A stretch of DNA of 64,000 bases, from positions 1 through 64,000 of the forward strand of contig JAVHLM010000023.1 in the NCBI GenBank assembly GCA_031082125.1. The letters run 5' to 3'. The translations under genes were made by a program, and so were the position numbers. Positions 50,531-58,510 of the stretch are shown here, one piece after another. Below the pieces are notes generated by a model. The model searched no databases. It was not told the DNA's origin and was given only the letters and a program-made list of their open reading frames with translations. This DNA is from Candidatus Eremiobacterota bacterium. GTDB lineage: Bacteria; Vulcanimicrobiota; CADAWZ01; Ess09-12. Each line of letters begins with the position of its first letter. Within the stretch, counting starts at the first letter, position 1.

Positions 50531-50936
50531 GGGCGCCGTTCTGCAGGGGAGCCTCGCTATAGGCCGCCCAGGCCTGGGGCGACTCCCAGACTTTCACATG
50601 GACAAGAGAAATCCCTTCGGGGATTTTTTCTTTCAAGGCCTTGTAGAGCTCCCGGGCAATATTCTCTGCAGTGGGATTGAGGGTCGAAAAGGGCTCCCTG
50701 TCGTTGAGGAGCCCGTGGTCAATGCCTTCAAGGAGCGTCTCAAGAGAGAATTTTACTGCGCCGAAGTCCATGAGCATCCCGCATGTATCAAGGGAGGAGC
50801 CTTCAATCTGCACCTCTACTTCCCAGCGGTGGCCGTGGAGCTGTGCGCATTTCCCTTCATAGCCTCTCAGGAAGTGGGCCGCGTCAAAATGCCCGCGGAT
50901 TCCAAGGGTATAAGTACCGTGAGTGCTCATCGGCAT
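50523..50936 (-). CDS. queD: 6-carboxytetrahydropterin synthase QueD
   Basis: 137 aa. QueD converts dihydroneopterin triphosphate to 6-carboxytetrahydropterin, the entry step to queuosine. Zinc ligands are His21 (FDAAHFL) and His34 and His36 (QLHGHRW); the catalytic Cys30 is in GKCAQLHGH and DHGLLND supplies the catalytic His. Start ATG at 50936, with GGGAG before it. It follows the PASTA kinase gene by 9 bp on the same strand, so it is probably at the end of the cell-wall operon although unrelated in function. Confidence 0.93.
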   Translation of the reverse strand: MPMSTHGTYTLGIRGHFDAAHFLRGYEGKCAQLHGHRWEVEVQIEGSSLDTCGMLMDFGAVKFSLETLLEGIDHGLLNDREPFSTLNPTAENIARELYKALKEKIPEGISLVHVKVWESPQAWAAYSEAPLQNGALT

Positions 50937-50945
50937 GGTGCTCCC

Positions 50946-53126
50946 TTACTTTACGGTAGGCGATGGTGCCGGGGCTCCCTCGGGAGAGGGCGCCGGCGTA
51001 GCCGTGAGAGGAGGAGTGCTCTGAGGTGCGGTGAGAGCCTTTGCCACCACGAGCTTCACCTTGGTGCCCTGGGAGACTTCAAGACCTGCCTGGGGATCCT
51101 GCTCAATCACCGTGTCGGGCGGCGCCTCCGATGTCTCCCTGGAGATGACTTCCCCCACCTGGAAGCCCTTTTCCCCAAGAAGCGCCCTCGCATCGGAAAG
51201 CTTTTTCCCGATGCAGTCAGGGGCCAGGGTAAGGCTTTCGGCCCTCACGGTGATTATCTTGTTCTCTATGGGCTCACCGGCAGGGGGCTCCTGGGAGGTG
51301 ATCTGCGCTGAAAGGCCCTTTTCGTCACCTTCTATTTTGAGGCTTATCCCCAGAGGCTCCGCTATCTCCTGGGCTTCCTGGATTGTCTTGCCCACGAGGT
51401 TCGGCGAGGTGAGCCCCTCCATGCCTTTGCTGACAACCACTTTCACCGTGGAGTCCTTCACCAGCAGGGTTCCCGGCGAGGGATCCTGGCGGATGATGCA
51501 TTGCGCCGGAATCTGGGCGTTGGGCTCAAGGGAATCCACCACGAGCTTCACCTGGATCTTTGAGAGGATTTTCTGCGCCTCCTCCTTGGTTTTTCCCGTG
51601 AGATCAGGCACTTTTTCCTTTTCAGGCCCCCGGCTCACCGTAAGGATCACCTTGCTCGACGGCGAGACTATGTTCTGAGGCGCCGGCTCCTGGGCGATAA
51701 TGACATTCTCGGCGACCTTGTCGCTGAATTCCTGAATGATTTTTATATTGGTGAGGCCTCTGTCGCGGAGGATCTGCTTTGAGCGGTCCAGGGACACTCC
51801 CACGAGATCGGGCATTTCCGCCGTGGGGGAGCCTTTGCTCACCTGGACGTAAATAGTCCTGCCGGGCCTGATTTTCTCACCTGGCCTGGGCTTCTGGTCC
51901 AGGATAGTCCTCTCGGGTTTCTCGCTGAACTCCTCGCTCTGGATCATAAGGGTAAGGCCCCTGGCTTCCACAATCGCCTGTGCCTCGTTGTAGAGCTTTC
52001 CCACGATGTCAGGTGTCTCTATCTCCTGGAGGTGCTTTGATCCGATTACCACTGCCCAGGTGACAAGGGACAGCGCTATCAGCACAAAGATAAGCACGCG
52101 CATAGTCCTGAAGGTGGCCTGCCAGGCCGTATCTTTCGGCTCTCCGAGCTCGTCCGTTCCGAGGTCCTCTCGTCTGCTCCGCAGGTGATGGGATACTTCC
52201 TCGAGCTCCTGCCGTGTCTTTGAAGGCGGCATGAGAAGCGTCGGCTCAGGCGGCGGCGGCGGGGGAGGCGGCGGGGGCGGGTGAGGTGCCTTCGTTGCAG
52301 ATGCCGCAGGTGCTGCCTGCCTTTCCAGGTCTTCTGCCATCTCCGCCGCATTCTGGTAGCGGAGGTGCGGGTCCTTCTGAAGGGCCTTCATGATGATTCT
52401 TTCCAGGCGGGGAGCAATGGAGGGATTGAGTGACGAGGGAAGGGGGGGCGCCTCCTGCACATGCTTGAGGGCCACTGAAACAGGGTTGTCGGCGTCGAAG
52501 GGGAGCCTGCCCGTTGATGCCTCAAACATCAGCACCCCCAGTGAGTAAAGGTCCGAGGGTGCCGAGATAGGCTTTCCCTGGGCCTGCTCCGGTGAAAAAT
52601 AGTGGACCGAGCCCAGCATGCTCCCTGTCTGCGTGATGGTGTCGGAAAACAGTGCCCTTGCAATGCCGAAATCGGCCACCTTCACAGTGCTGCCCCTGGT
52701 GATAAGGATGTTGTGAGGCTTGAGATCGCGGTGAATGATGCCCTTCTCGTGGGCAAATGAGAGGGCCTTGAGGATATCAAGCACGATGGGCACAAGAGAT
52801 TCCTCGTTGAGGGGCTTTTTCAGCTTTTTCATCCAGGACTTCAGGTCCTGCCCCTCCACATATTCCATCACGATGAAGCGGTACCCCTCATCATCCTCGA
52901 TATCAAAAACATTGACGATGTTGGGGTGGGAAAGCTTCGCGGCAGAGCAGGCCTCGCGGTAGAATCTGTGGATGAACTCCCTGTCTGAGGCATAGTCGGC
53001 CTTTAATATCTTGAGGGCGACTATGCGGCCAAGGCGCTGATCCTCGGCCTTGTACACATCGGCCATCCCGCCTGATCCTATTTTCTCAAGTATCTTGTAG
53101 CGCTCTTTCAGAATTTTTCCGACCAT
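50946..53126 (-). CDS. PASTA-domain Ser/Thr protein kinase (PknB/PrkC-like)
   Basis: 726 aa from the ATG at 53126. The Hanks-type kinase domain (about 8-270) is complete: GSGGMADVY loop, Lys39, catalytic HRDLKPHN (Asp134) and DFG (152-154), with a Thr-rich activation loop. A linker with 11 consecutive Pro follows, then one TM helix (about 345-366) and five PASTA domains, each about 65 residues. Kinases of this form sense peptidoglycan or lipid II and phosphorylate cell-division and wall enzymes. It follows the PBP and RodA/FtsW genes, as pknB follows pbpA-rodA in actinobacteria. No PP2C phosphatase gene is in this cluster. Confidence 0.95.
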   Translation of the reverse strand: MVGKILKERYKILEKIGSGGMADVYKAEDQRLGRIVALKILKADYASDREFIHRFYREACSAAKLSHPNIVNVFDIEDDEGYRFIVMEYVEGQDLKSWMKKLKKPLNEESLVPIVLDILKALSFAHEKGIIHRDLKPHNILITRGSTVKVADFGIARALFSDTITQTGSMLGSVHYFSPEQAQGKPISAPSDLYSLGVLMFEASTGRLPFDADNPVSVALKHVQEAPPLPSSLNPSIAPRLERIIMKALQKDPHLRYQNAAEMAEDLERQAAPAASATKAPHPPPPPPPPPPPEPTLLMPPSKTRQELEEVSHHLRSRREDLGTDELGEPKDTAWQATFRTMRVLIFVLIALSLVTWAVVIGSKHLQEIETPDIVGKLYNEAQAIVEARGLTLMIQSEEFSEKPERTILDQKPRPGEKIRPGRTIYVQVSKGSPTAEMPDLVGVSLDRSKQILRDRGLTNIKIIQEFSDKVAENVIIAQEPAPQNIVSPSSKVILTVSRGPEKEKVPDLTGKTKEEAQKILSKIQVKLVVDSLEPNAQIPAQCIIRQDPSPGTLLVKDSTVKVVVSKGMEGLTSPNLVGKTIQEAQEIAEPLGISLKIEGDEKGLSAQITSQEPPAGEPIENKIITVRAESLTLAPDCIGKKLSDARALLGEKGFQVGEVISRETSEAPPDTVIEQDPQAGLEVSQGTKVKLVVAKALTAPQSTPPLTATPAPSPEGAPAPSPTVK

Positions 53127-53237
53127 AGTCAATGCCTTTGCCGTAATGGATCTGAAAGATGAATATTTTCTCCCTGGGTGGGTCTATTCCTTTTTTCTTC
53201 CCCGGGAGGTCCCGGGGGTGGTGTGGGAGGCAGGAGG

Positions 53238-54647
53238 CTATGGCTTTTCACCGAGGAGCGGGAGGCATTCCTCGAGGATTCTTCCCACGATGGGCGCTGC
53301 TACCCTGCCCCCGTAGCCACCATTTTCCACTATGGCCGCCACAAGGAGTTTCGGTGCCTCTGCGGGGGCGAAGCCGACAAACCACGCGTGGGTCTCCCCA
53401 TGAGGATTTTCAGCGGTGCCCGTCTTCCCTGCCACGGTGACGCCGGGAACCTGGGCACGGGTTCCCGTGCCGCGGGAGACTGCCTGCACCATCATTGCCT
53501 TCACCCTGTCGGCGGTCTCCTTCGAGATGGGGGCGCACCACACCTGGGGGTGAGCCGTGTAGATATTTTCCTCGTTCCGTGATTTGATCCCCTTGATGAG
53601 GTAGGGCTTCATTATTTTTCCCTCATGGGCCACTGCGGAGACAATAATGGCCAGGTGGAGAGGCGAAAGGGTGATTTCCCCCTGGCCGAAGGCACTCTGG
53701 GCAAGACCCCCCTCGGAGAGGGACGAGGGATCAGGGAAATGGGCGGGCTTCACGGGGATGTCGCCGCCGATGCTAAACGGTTCAAGAAGCCTGAAGTTTT
53801 TCGCGCACTCACAGAAGTTGTAGGCGTCTAGCTTGAGGCCCATCTGAGCGAAGGCTATATTGCAGGAATGCACAAGGGCATTCTCGAGATTCACCTTTCC
53901 ATGGCTTCCCCCTTCAGCCTCATGAATCTTGTAAGAGCCGAGCTCATAGGTTCCGGTGCATTCGTAGGTGTCATCGGGGGTGACATAGCCAAGCTCCAGG
54001 GCAGAGACGAGGGTGAATACCTTGAAGGTTGACCCCGGCGGGTACTGCCCGTCAATTGCCCTGTTCACAAGCGGCGCGCCGGGATCCTTCTTGAGGCGCT
54101 CCCAGAGGATTTCTATCCTGGCGGGGTCATAGGAAGGGAGGCTCACGAGGGCGTACAGCTCTCCCGTGGCGGGATTGAGGATCACCACTGCTCCCCTGTG
54201 ACCTTCCAGTGCCGCCCTTGCCGATTTCTGCATGCGGCTGTCAAGGGTGAGATAGATGTCCTGGCCTGCAAGCTTTCTGCCGTTAATGAAGGCAAAGGCC
54301 TCATAGATGGTCTGGGGGAGCCTTTTCCCCGCAAGGGTGAAGTCTGCGGACTTTTCAATTCCCTCGGTGCCGAGGCGGTGGTGGGCATAGCCGATGAGGG
54401 GCGAAAAGAGGCTCCCCTGGGGGTAGTCTCTCGCTGAGCGCCCTCCGCTGGTGACGGTTTTCGCAAGGGTCTCACCCCTGCGGTCAAGGATACGCCCCCT
54501 GTACTCAAGCCGCGGGAGCATCCTCGGGTTTTTCCTGTTGTGCCGGTATCTCTCTGTATCAATGACCTGCAGAAAGGAGAGGTACACGGCAAGAGTGGCA
54601 AAGAAAAGGGAGAAAATGAAGGCAAGCTTTTCTATTCTTTTCTTCAT
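53238..54647 (-). CDS. Penicillin-binding protein, PbpA-like transpeptidase
   Basis: 469 aa. An N-terminal TM anchor (about 8-27), a short dimerisation region and a transpeptidase domain. The active-site motifs are Ser206-x-x-Lys209 (PGSTFK), Ser261-Cys-Asn263 and Lys408-Thr-Gly (AGKTGTAE). It is a monofunctional class B PBP that cross-links peptidoglycan with a SEDS partner, encoded just upstream with a 4-bp overlap. The short length fits PbpA of the pknB-type cluster more than FtsI. Confidence 0.94.
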   Translation of the reverse strand: MKKRIEKLAFIFSLFFATLAVYLSFLQVIDTERYRHNRKNPRMLPRLEYRGRILDRRGETLAKTVTSGGRSARDYPQGSLFSPLIGYAHHRLGTEGIEKSADFTLAGKRLPQTIYEAFAFINGRKLAGQDIYLTLDSRMQKSARAALEGHRGAVVILNPATGELYALVSLPSYDPARIEILWERLKKDPGAPLVNRAIDGQYPPGSTFKVFTLVSALELGYVTPDDTYECTGTYELGSYKIHEAEGGSHGKVNLENALVHSCNIAFAQMGLKLDAYNFCECAKNFRLLEPFSIGGDIPVKPAHFPDPSSLSEGGLAQSAFGQGEITLSPLHLAIIVSAVAHEGKIMKPYLIKGIKSRNEENIYTAHPQVWCAPISKETADRVKAMMVQAVSRGTGTRAQVPGVTVAGKTGTAENPHGETHAWFVGFAPAEAPKLLVAAIVENGGYGGRVAAPIVGRILEECLPLLGEKP

Positions 54648-55957
54648 GGAGTGCCCCCCTGGCCTTCTTCCGACAGCATCATCCGCCTGCGCTTTTTTGA
54701 GGCCAGGTGGGAGACCTGGAACACCAGGGCGATAAGGAAAAAATTGGCGAGGACCGAGCTTCCTCCATAGGAGATGAAGGGGAGGGTAATCCCCGTCATG
54801 GGAATGAATTTCGTGGAGCCTCCCACGATGATGAGGATCTGGCAGGCAAGGAGGGAGCCGAGGCCCGTACAGAGAAGGATACCGAACTCATCAAAGGCCG
54901 CCATAGATATCCTGAATATGCGCTCCACGAGGAGCAGGTATGCCACGATGACTGCCAGGGCCCCCAGAAATCCCAGCTCCTCACCTATGGCGGCAAAGAC
55001 GTAGTCGGTGTGAACGGCGGGGATGAGGCCGGGGGTTCCCATGCCAAGGCCTGTTCCCGTGAAGCCTCCGCTCGCCAGCGCAAAGAGGGCCTGGATCGTC
55101 TGGTAGCCGCTTCCTGCCGGGTCCTGCCATGGATCAAGCCAGGCGCTGAACCTTACGTGCACATGGGGGAAGCGGTGCATGACGACCCAGGAACCGGCAA
55201 AGAACAGCAGAAACCCGATGAAAATCATGCCTGTCCGCTGGGTGGCCACGTAAAAGATGCACATGAAGGTTCCGAAAAGAAGAAGGGCCATGCCCAGGTC
55301 TTTCTGTACCACCAGGATAAGCTCGCAGCATCCCCAGATCAAAAGGAGGGGAACGAGATATTTGAAGGAGAGCATGTCGAACCACCTCCTCGGCGCGCTG
55401 ATTATGAACTCCTTCTTCTGCTTGAGGTATGAAGCCAGAAAGATGACGGCAAGGATCTTCACGACTTCCACGGGCTGGAAGTTGAAGTCGCCGAAGGTGA
55501 ACCAGAGCTTGGCGCCGTTTATCTCGATGCCCAGCACCATGACGGCGAGCTGGATGGCGATGCCGGCAAGAAGGACCAGGTACTTGTAATCCTCCCAGGC
55601 GCGGTAGTCAAGCCCTTTTGTGTACCAGCCTATAAAAAGGAGAAAACCGATGACCAGGAAGATGGCCTGTTTTAACGCCATCGACGGCTCAAGCCGGTAA
55701 ATCTCGATATGGCCTGTCATGCAGAGAAAGCACACGAGAGGGAAAACCAGCTCGTCGGCCCGGCTTCCCGTGAGCGAGAGCACTATATGCACCGCTGCCA
55801 TGGAAAGGACAAGGGGAAGGCACATCAGCAGCACCGCACTGTCAAAGCGCTCATGCCTTGAGTAGTGCACGATGACCATCCCGGCAAGATAGATAAAAAA
55901 GAGAAAAATGAGGAGGATGCGTTCGGTTTTTCTTATGGCCAGCCTTTTTCCCGCCAT
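54644..55957 (-). CDS. SEDS-family peptidoglycan polymerase (FtsW/RodA/SpoVE)
   Basis: 437 aa with about ten TM helices. The C-terminal SEDS signature reads GMTLPFISYGGSS with MGTPGLIPAVHTDYVFAAIGEELGF before it. SEDS proteins polymerise lipid II into glycan strands and act with a class B PBP. The 4-bp overlap with the PBP gene supports a cognate pair. FtsW and RodA cannot be told apart from sequence alone; context favours RodA. Confidence 0.95.
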   Translation of the reverse strand: MAGKRLAIRKTERILLIFLFFIYLAGMVIVHYSRHERFDSAVLLMCLPLVLSMAAVHIVLSLTGSRADELVFPLVCFLCMTGHIEIYRLEPSMALKQAIFLVIGFLLFIGWYTKGLDYRAWEDYKYLVLLAGIAIQLAVMVLGIEINGAKLWFTFGDFNFQPVEVVKILAVIFLASYLKQKKEFIISAPRRWFDMLSFKYLVPLLLIWGCCELILVVQKDLGMALLLFGTFMCIFYVATQRTGMIFIGFLLFFAGSWVVMHRFPHVHVRFSAWLDPWQDPAGSGYQTIQALFALASGGFTGTGLGMGTPGLIPAVHTDYVFAAIGEELGFLGALAVIVAYLLLVERIFRISMAAFDEFGILLCTGLGSLLACQILIIVGGSTKFIPMTGITLPFISYGGSSVLANFFLIALVFQVSHLASKKRRRMMLSEEGQGGTP

Positions 55958-55960
55958 CGC

Positions 55961-56410
55961 TTATCCCTCGCCTGCAAACCTGAAGGTGACGGCGCCAAGA
56001 CGGATTGTATCACCCTTCCTGAGGGAGAGGGGGCTCTCAATTCTGGTGTCATTCACCCACGTGCCGTTGGTGCTCCCCAGGTCCTGGATGCGGTAGCCCT
56101 GCTCTTCCCTGGATATCCTGCAGTGAAAGGAGGAGACCATGGCATCAGAGACAGGGATGTCGTTCGAGGGATCCCTTCCCAGGGAAAGCGATGAGCTTAG
56201 GGGAACAAGAGGGGCGTCATGGTGCTCATCCAGCATGTCCCTTCCCGAGAGGATTTCCAGATGGGGCGTGCTGGATGAGGGGATGTTTCTCTTCGCCTTC
56301 CTCATTTCGCGGAGATCGGAATGGATCACCAGCAGTACCTGGAGCAGGAAAAGATACAGAAGGCCCAGGAAGGCGAATTTAGCGATGAAAAGCGCGTTAT
56401 CAACGGGCAT
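55961..56410 (-). CDS. FHA-domain membrane protein
   Basis: 149 aa. One TM helix (about 8-30), a basic linker and a C-terminal FHA domain (about 68-147) with the phosphothreonine-binding pattern SLGRDPSNDI, then SFHCRI and DLGSTNGTWVND. It probably reads phosphothreonines made by the PASTA kinase and carries them to the wall machinery, as FhaB/FipA does in mycobacteria. The FtsW/RodA gene starts 3 bp after its stop. Confidence 0.92.
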   Translation of the reverse strand: MPVDNALFIAKFAFLGLLYLFLLQVLLVIHSDLREMRKAKRNIPSSSTPHLEILSGRDMLDEHHDAPLVPLSSSLSLGRDPSNDIPVSDAMVSSFHCRISREEQGYRIQDLGSTNGTWVNDTRIESPLSLRKGDTIRLGAVTFRFAGEG

Positions 56411-56411
56411 G

Positions 56412-56906
56412 TCAGGGTCCCAGCTCTATTTTCCAGGCTCCGGCCTCCTTGACGAAATTGAATTCACCGGCCTGGCCTTTCAGTCTTATCCTTGCGGTGT
56501 TGCCCTTTATGCTCTCCTGCTCGACGACTATCCGATCCGGGTCGATTTTATGCGGGATCTTCCTGGACTCGTCTGATTTCTCCATCACGACGCTGAAAAA
56601 GTCTTTTGCTGCCATCTTCTGGATATCCTGCACGGTGCTGCCGATCTTGGCTGCCGCTTCTTTCTGGGCCTCGGGGGAGAGCTTTGCGAACTGCTCCTTG
56701 AAGGGAGCGAACATCTTTTCCTCGAAGTTCTTCCGCTCTCTTGAGGAGAGAAGGCCCCAGGCCGTATTCCAGTCCTTTGTCTGGACAGCCCTTGAGAAAG
56801 TTACGAGAGCGTCCCTCGGCGGCGGTCCCGCGCAGCCTGAGGCGGTGATGGCGGCGGAAACAAGAACGGCGCACAGTGCCGCCCGGAGGCATTTTATCCT
56901 TAGCAA
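56412..56906 (-). CDS. Lipoprotein of unknown function
   Basis: 164 aa, probably starting at TTG 56906 after GAGGTG. A signal peptide ends in the lipobox TASGC, so the protein should be lipid-anchored. The mature domain contains ALVTFSRAVQTKDWNTAWGLLSS and a C-terminal strand pattern (FVKEAGAWKIEL) typical of small SnoaL/DUF4878-like lipoproteins. It lies inside the cell-wall operon, one base upstream of the FHA gene, so it may work at the septum or wall. Confidence 0.75.
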   Translation of the reverse strand: MLRIKCLRAALCAVLVSAAITASGCAGPPPRDALVTFSRAVQTKDWNTAWGLLSSRERKNFEEKMFAPFKEQFAKLSPEAQKEAAAKIGSTVQDIQKMAAKDFFSVVMEKSDESRKIPHKIDPDRIVVEQESIKGNTARIRLKGQAGEFNFVKEAGAWKIELGP

Positions 56907-56922
56907 AGGGCACCTCTTTCTC

Positions 56923-57357
56923 TCAGGGATTTTTTGAGATGGTGAGATAGACCACGCTCTGAGCGGCCGCGACGGCCTCCTTGAGAGGGTTCTGGCTTAT
57001 CACGTGGTCAGGGGGATACTCGGAAGTGGCCACTTCTCTCTCAATGGCCCACTGAAGGCCTCTCATGCGGAGCTCCTCCCTGGCGCGGCTCAGTGAGACA
57101 CCGACCAGGTAGGGAATTTCAACGTAATTGTACCTTTTCTTGAATTCCTCAAATGCCATGGTAAGGTTGTACTGCACGGTATCAGGGTCATTCAATGCAT
57201 GGAAGACAAGAGCATCTCTCCTGTTGAGCCTCAGGCGCGGCACGCTGTGATGAAAGGCGAACCAGAGCACGAAGCGCTCCTCCAGGTCCGATTCAGGGAC
57301 CATGAAAAGCTGCTTCTCTCCAGTCTCCTCGTTTTTCTTCAGAACCGGCTTGAGCAT
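56923..57357 (-). CDS. Short protein with one PASTA domain
   Basis: 144 aa. The N-terminal 75 residues form an alpha/beta domain with LNRRDALVFHALND; the rest is one PASTA domain (VEIPYLVGVSLSRAREELRMRG to the end). There is no TM segment or signal peptide, which is odd for a PASTA protein because these normally act outside the cell. It heads the lipoprotein-FHA-SEDS-PBP-kinase series. GGAG precedes the ATG. Confidence 0.75.
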   Translation of the reverse strand: MLKPVLKKNEETGEKQLFMVPESDLEERFVLWFAFHHSVPRLRLNRRDALVFHALNDPDTVQYNLTMAFEEFKKRYNYVEIPYLVGVSLSRAREELRMRGLQWAIEREVATSEYPPDHVISQNPLKEAVAAAQSVVYLTISKNP

Positions 57358-57371
57358 CCCCGCACTCCTGT

Positions 57372-57400
57372 CCCCGGGAGACAGGTGCTTACTCCCGGGA
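57372..57400 (-). promoter_or_regulatory. Hairpin in the leader of the cell-wall operon
   Basis: TCCCGGGAG pairs with CTCCCGGGG (one G-U) around an 11-nt loop on the minus strand. There is no U run, so it is more likely a leader structure or weak terminator between the 267-aa gene and the PASTA gene. Confidence 0.4.
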
Positions 57401-57451
57401 GGCTTATGGTGTGATCTCTTTTCCCTATAATAAATGAAAGTGATCGCTCTG

Positions 57452-58255
57452 TCAATGTGTCCATTTTCCGTGGAGCTCCTCGGAGTAAAGAATGAGCTTC
57501 GGCCCGTCTTTTTCGAATATCTGGGCGCTCTCCATTCTCGGGCCTGCTGACTTCTTGTAGAAATCCGAGTCGCTTCCCCTGACGAAGTAATATTCGGTGG
57601 CCCCGCCCTCGGGCAGTTTCCCGGTGAGCTCGGCCGAACAGAGGATCCCCGAGGGATCGCACATCACATGTCCCGAGACTTCAAGCGTTTTCCCATCGGC
57701 GATCTTCACTGTGGCATTGTTGATGTTGACTGTACCCTTGGCGCTTTCGCTGTCAAGAGCGGTATTATCAGCCCCTATGACTGCCTCGGCCACCTGGCGA
57801 ACCTCTTTTCTCAGCTCCTCAGAGAGACTGTCGATTTCAGGGGCCAGGGCAGCCTCGACAAACTGTGTCTCCTCAAGCACTACTGACGCGGGCTCCGACG
57901 GCCTCTCAAGGACAGTTGCCTTGAGCTTGTGAGTGTCTGTTTTCTTCAGGATGGTGAACTCTGAGTGTTCCCCATGGTCCTTTTTCTCCATCTGGTATCG
58001 GGCACTTCCCCTGTCAGGGTTTTTTTCCTCGATGTCAACGGCCTGGTAAGAATCCATCCCCCCTGTCCCCCCCGCGCAGAGGACTCTTCCCGTGATGGTG
58101 CCCCCATGATCTGCAGGCAGCTCGCTCACGTAAATGTCACCCTCTTCCTGGATGGCATCATGGGTGCTCCCGTCGAGGGAGGCTATTATTTTCGCCTTTG
58201 AGGCCACCTCACTGGTGAGGGAATTTAATTTTTCAGCAAATGAAGCGATGTGCAT
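57452..58255 (-). CDS. Hypothetical protein, acidic
   Basis: 267 aa from the ATG at 58255, preceded by AAAGGGAG. The N-terminus is helical (ASFAEKLNSLTSEVASKAKIIAS); later segments alternate strands (for example TVNINNATVKIADGKTLEVSG). No signal peptide, TM segment or family recognised. The gene lies 94 bp upstream of the cell-wall operon and may or may not be part of it. Confidence 0.65.
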   Translation of the reverse strand: MHIASFAEKLNSLTSEVASKAKIIASLDGSTHDAIQEEGDIYVSELPADHGGTITGRVLCAGGTGGMDSYQAVDIEEKNPDRGSARYQMEKKDHGEHSEFTILKKTDTHKLKATVLERPSEPASVVLEETQFVEAALAPEIDSLSEELRKEVRQVAEAVIGADNTALDSESAKGTVNINNATVKIADGKTLEVSGHVMCDPSGILCSAELTGKLPEGGATEYYFVRGSDSDFYKKSAGPRMESAQIFEKDGPKLILYSEELHGKWTH

Positions 58256-58441
58256 GGGAATCTCCCTTTCCAGGCTGTATTTTGGAATGCCCACTTCAAT
58301 TATATGCTGAGGCGCCATGAAAAGAAAGCATATTATGTGAACAAGGCGTTACATTTCCGATAGAGAGGGGCAAGTTCTTTGCCGGGGAAAAAGGAGAAGA
58401 GCTTCATGTTCCGAATATTTCTAAGGTAATCTCCAGAGCCT

Positions 58442-58462
58442 CCCCGCCCGGAAGGGCAGGGG
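58442..58462 (+). promoter_or_regulatory. Hairpin upstream of the ABC importer operon
   Basis: CCCCGCCC and GGGCAGGGG can pair (one bulged A) around a GGAA tetraloop, about 49 bp before the binding-protein start. It might be a leader structure; the rest of 58256-58510 shows nothing clear. Confidence 0.3.
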
Positions 58463-58510
58463 AACAGGATAGAGAAAGCCTGGGGGAGATCATCCGCACG
58501 GGAGGAAGTA

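Noticed and set aside
53160-53440. A plus-strand frame after the kinase gene start.
   Set aside because: Mostly antisense to the PBP gene and rich in Arg/Gly/Pro, typical of a shadow frame.
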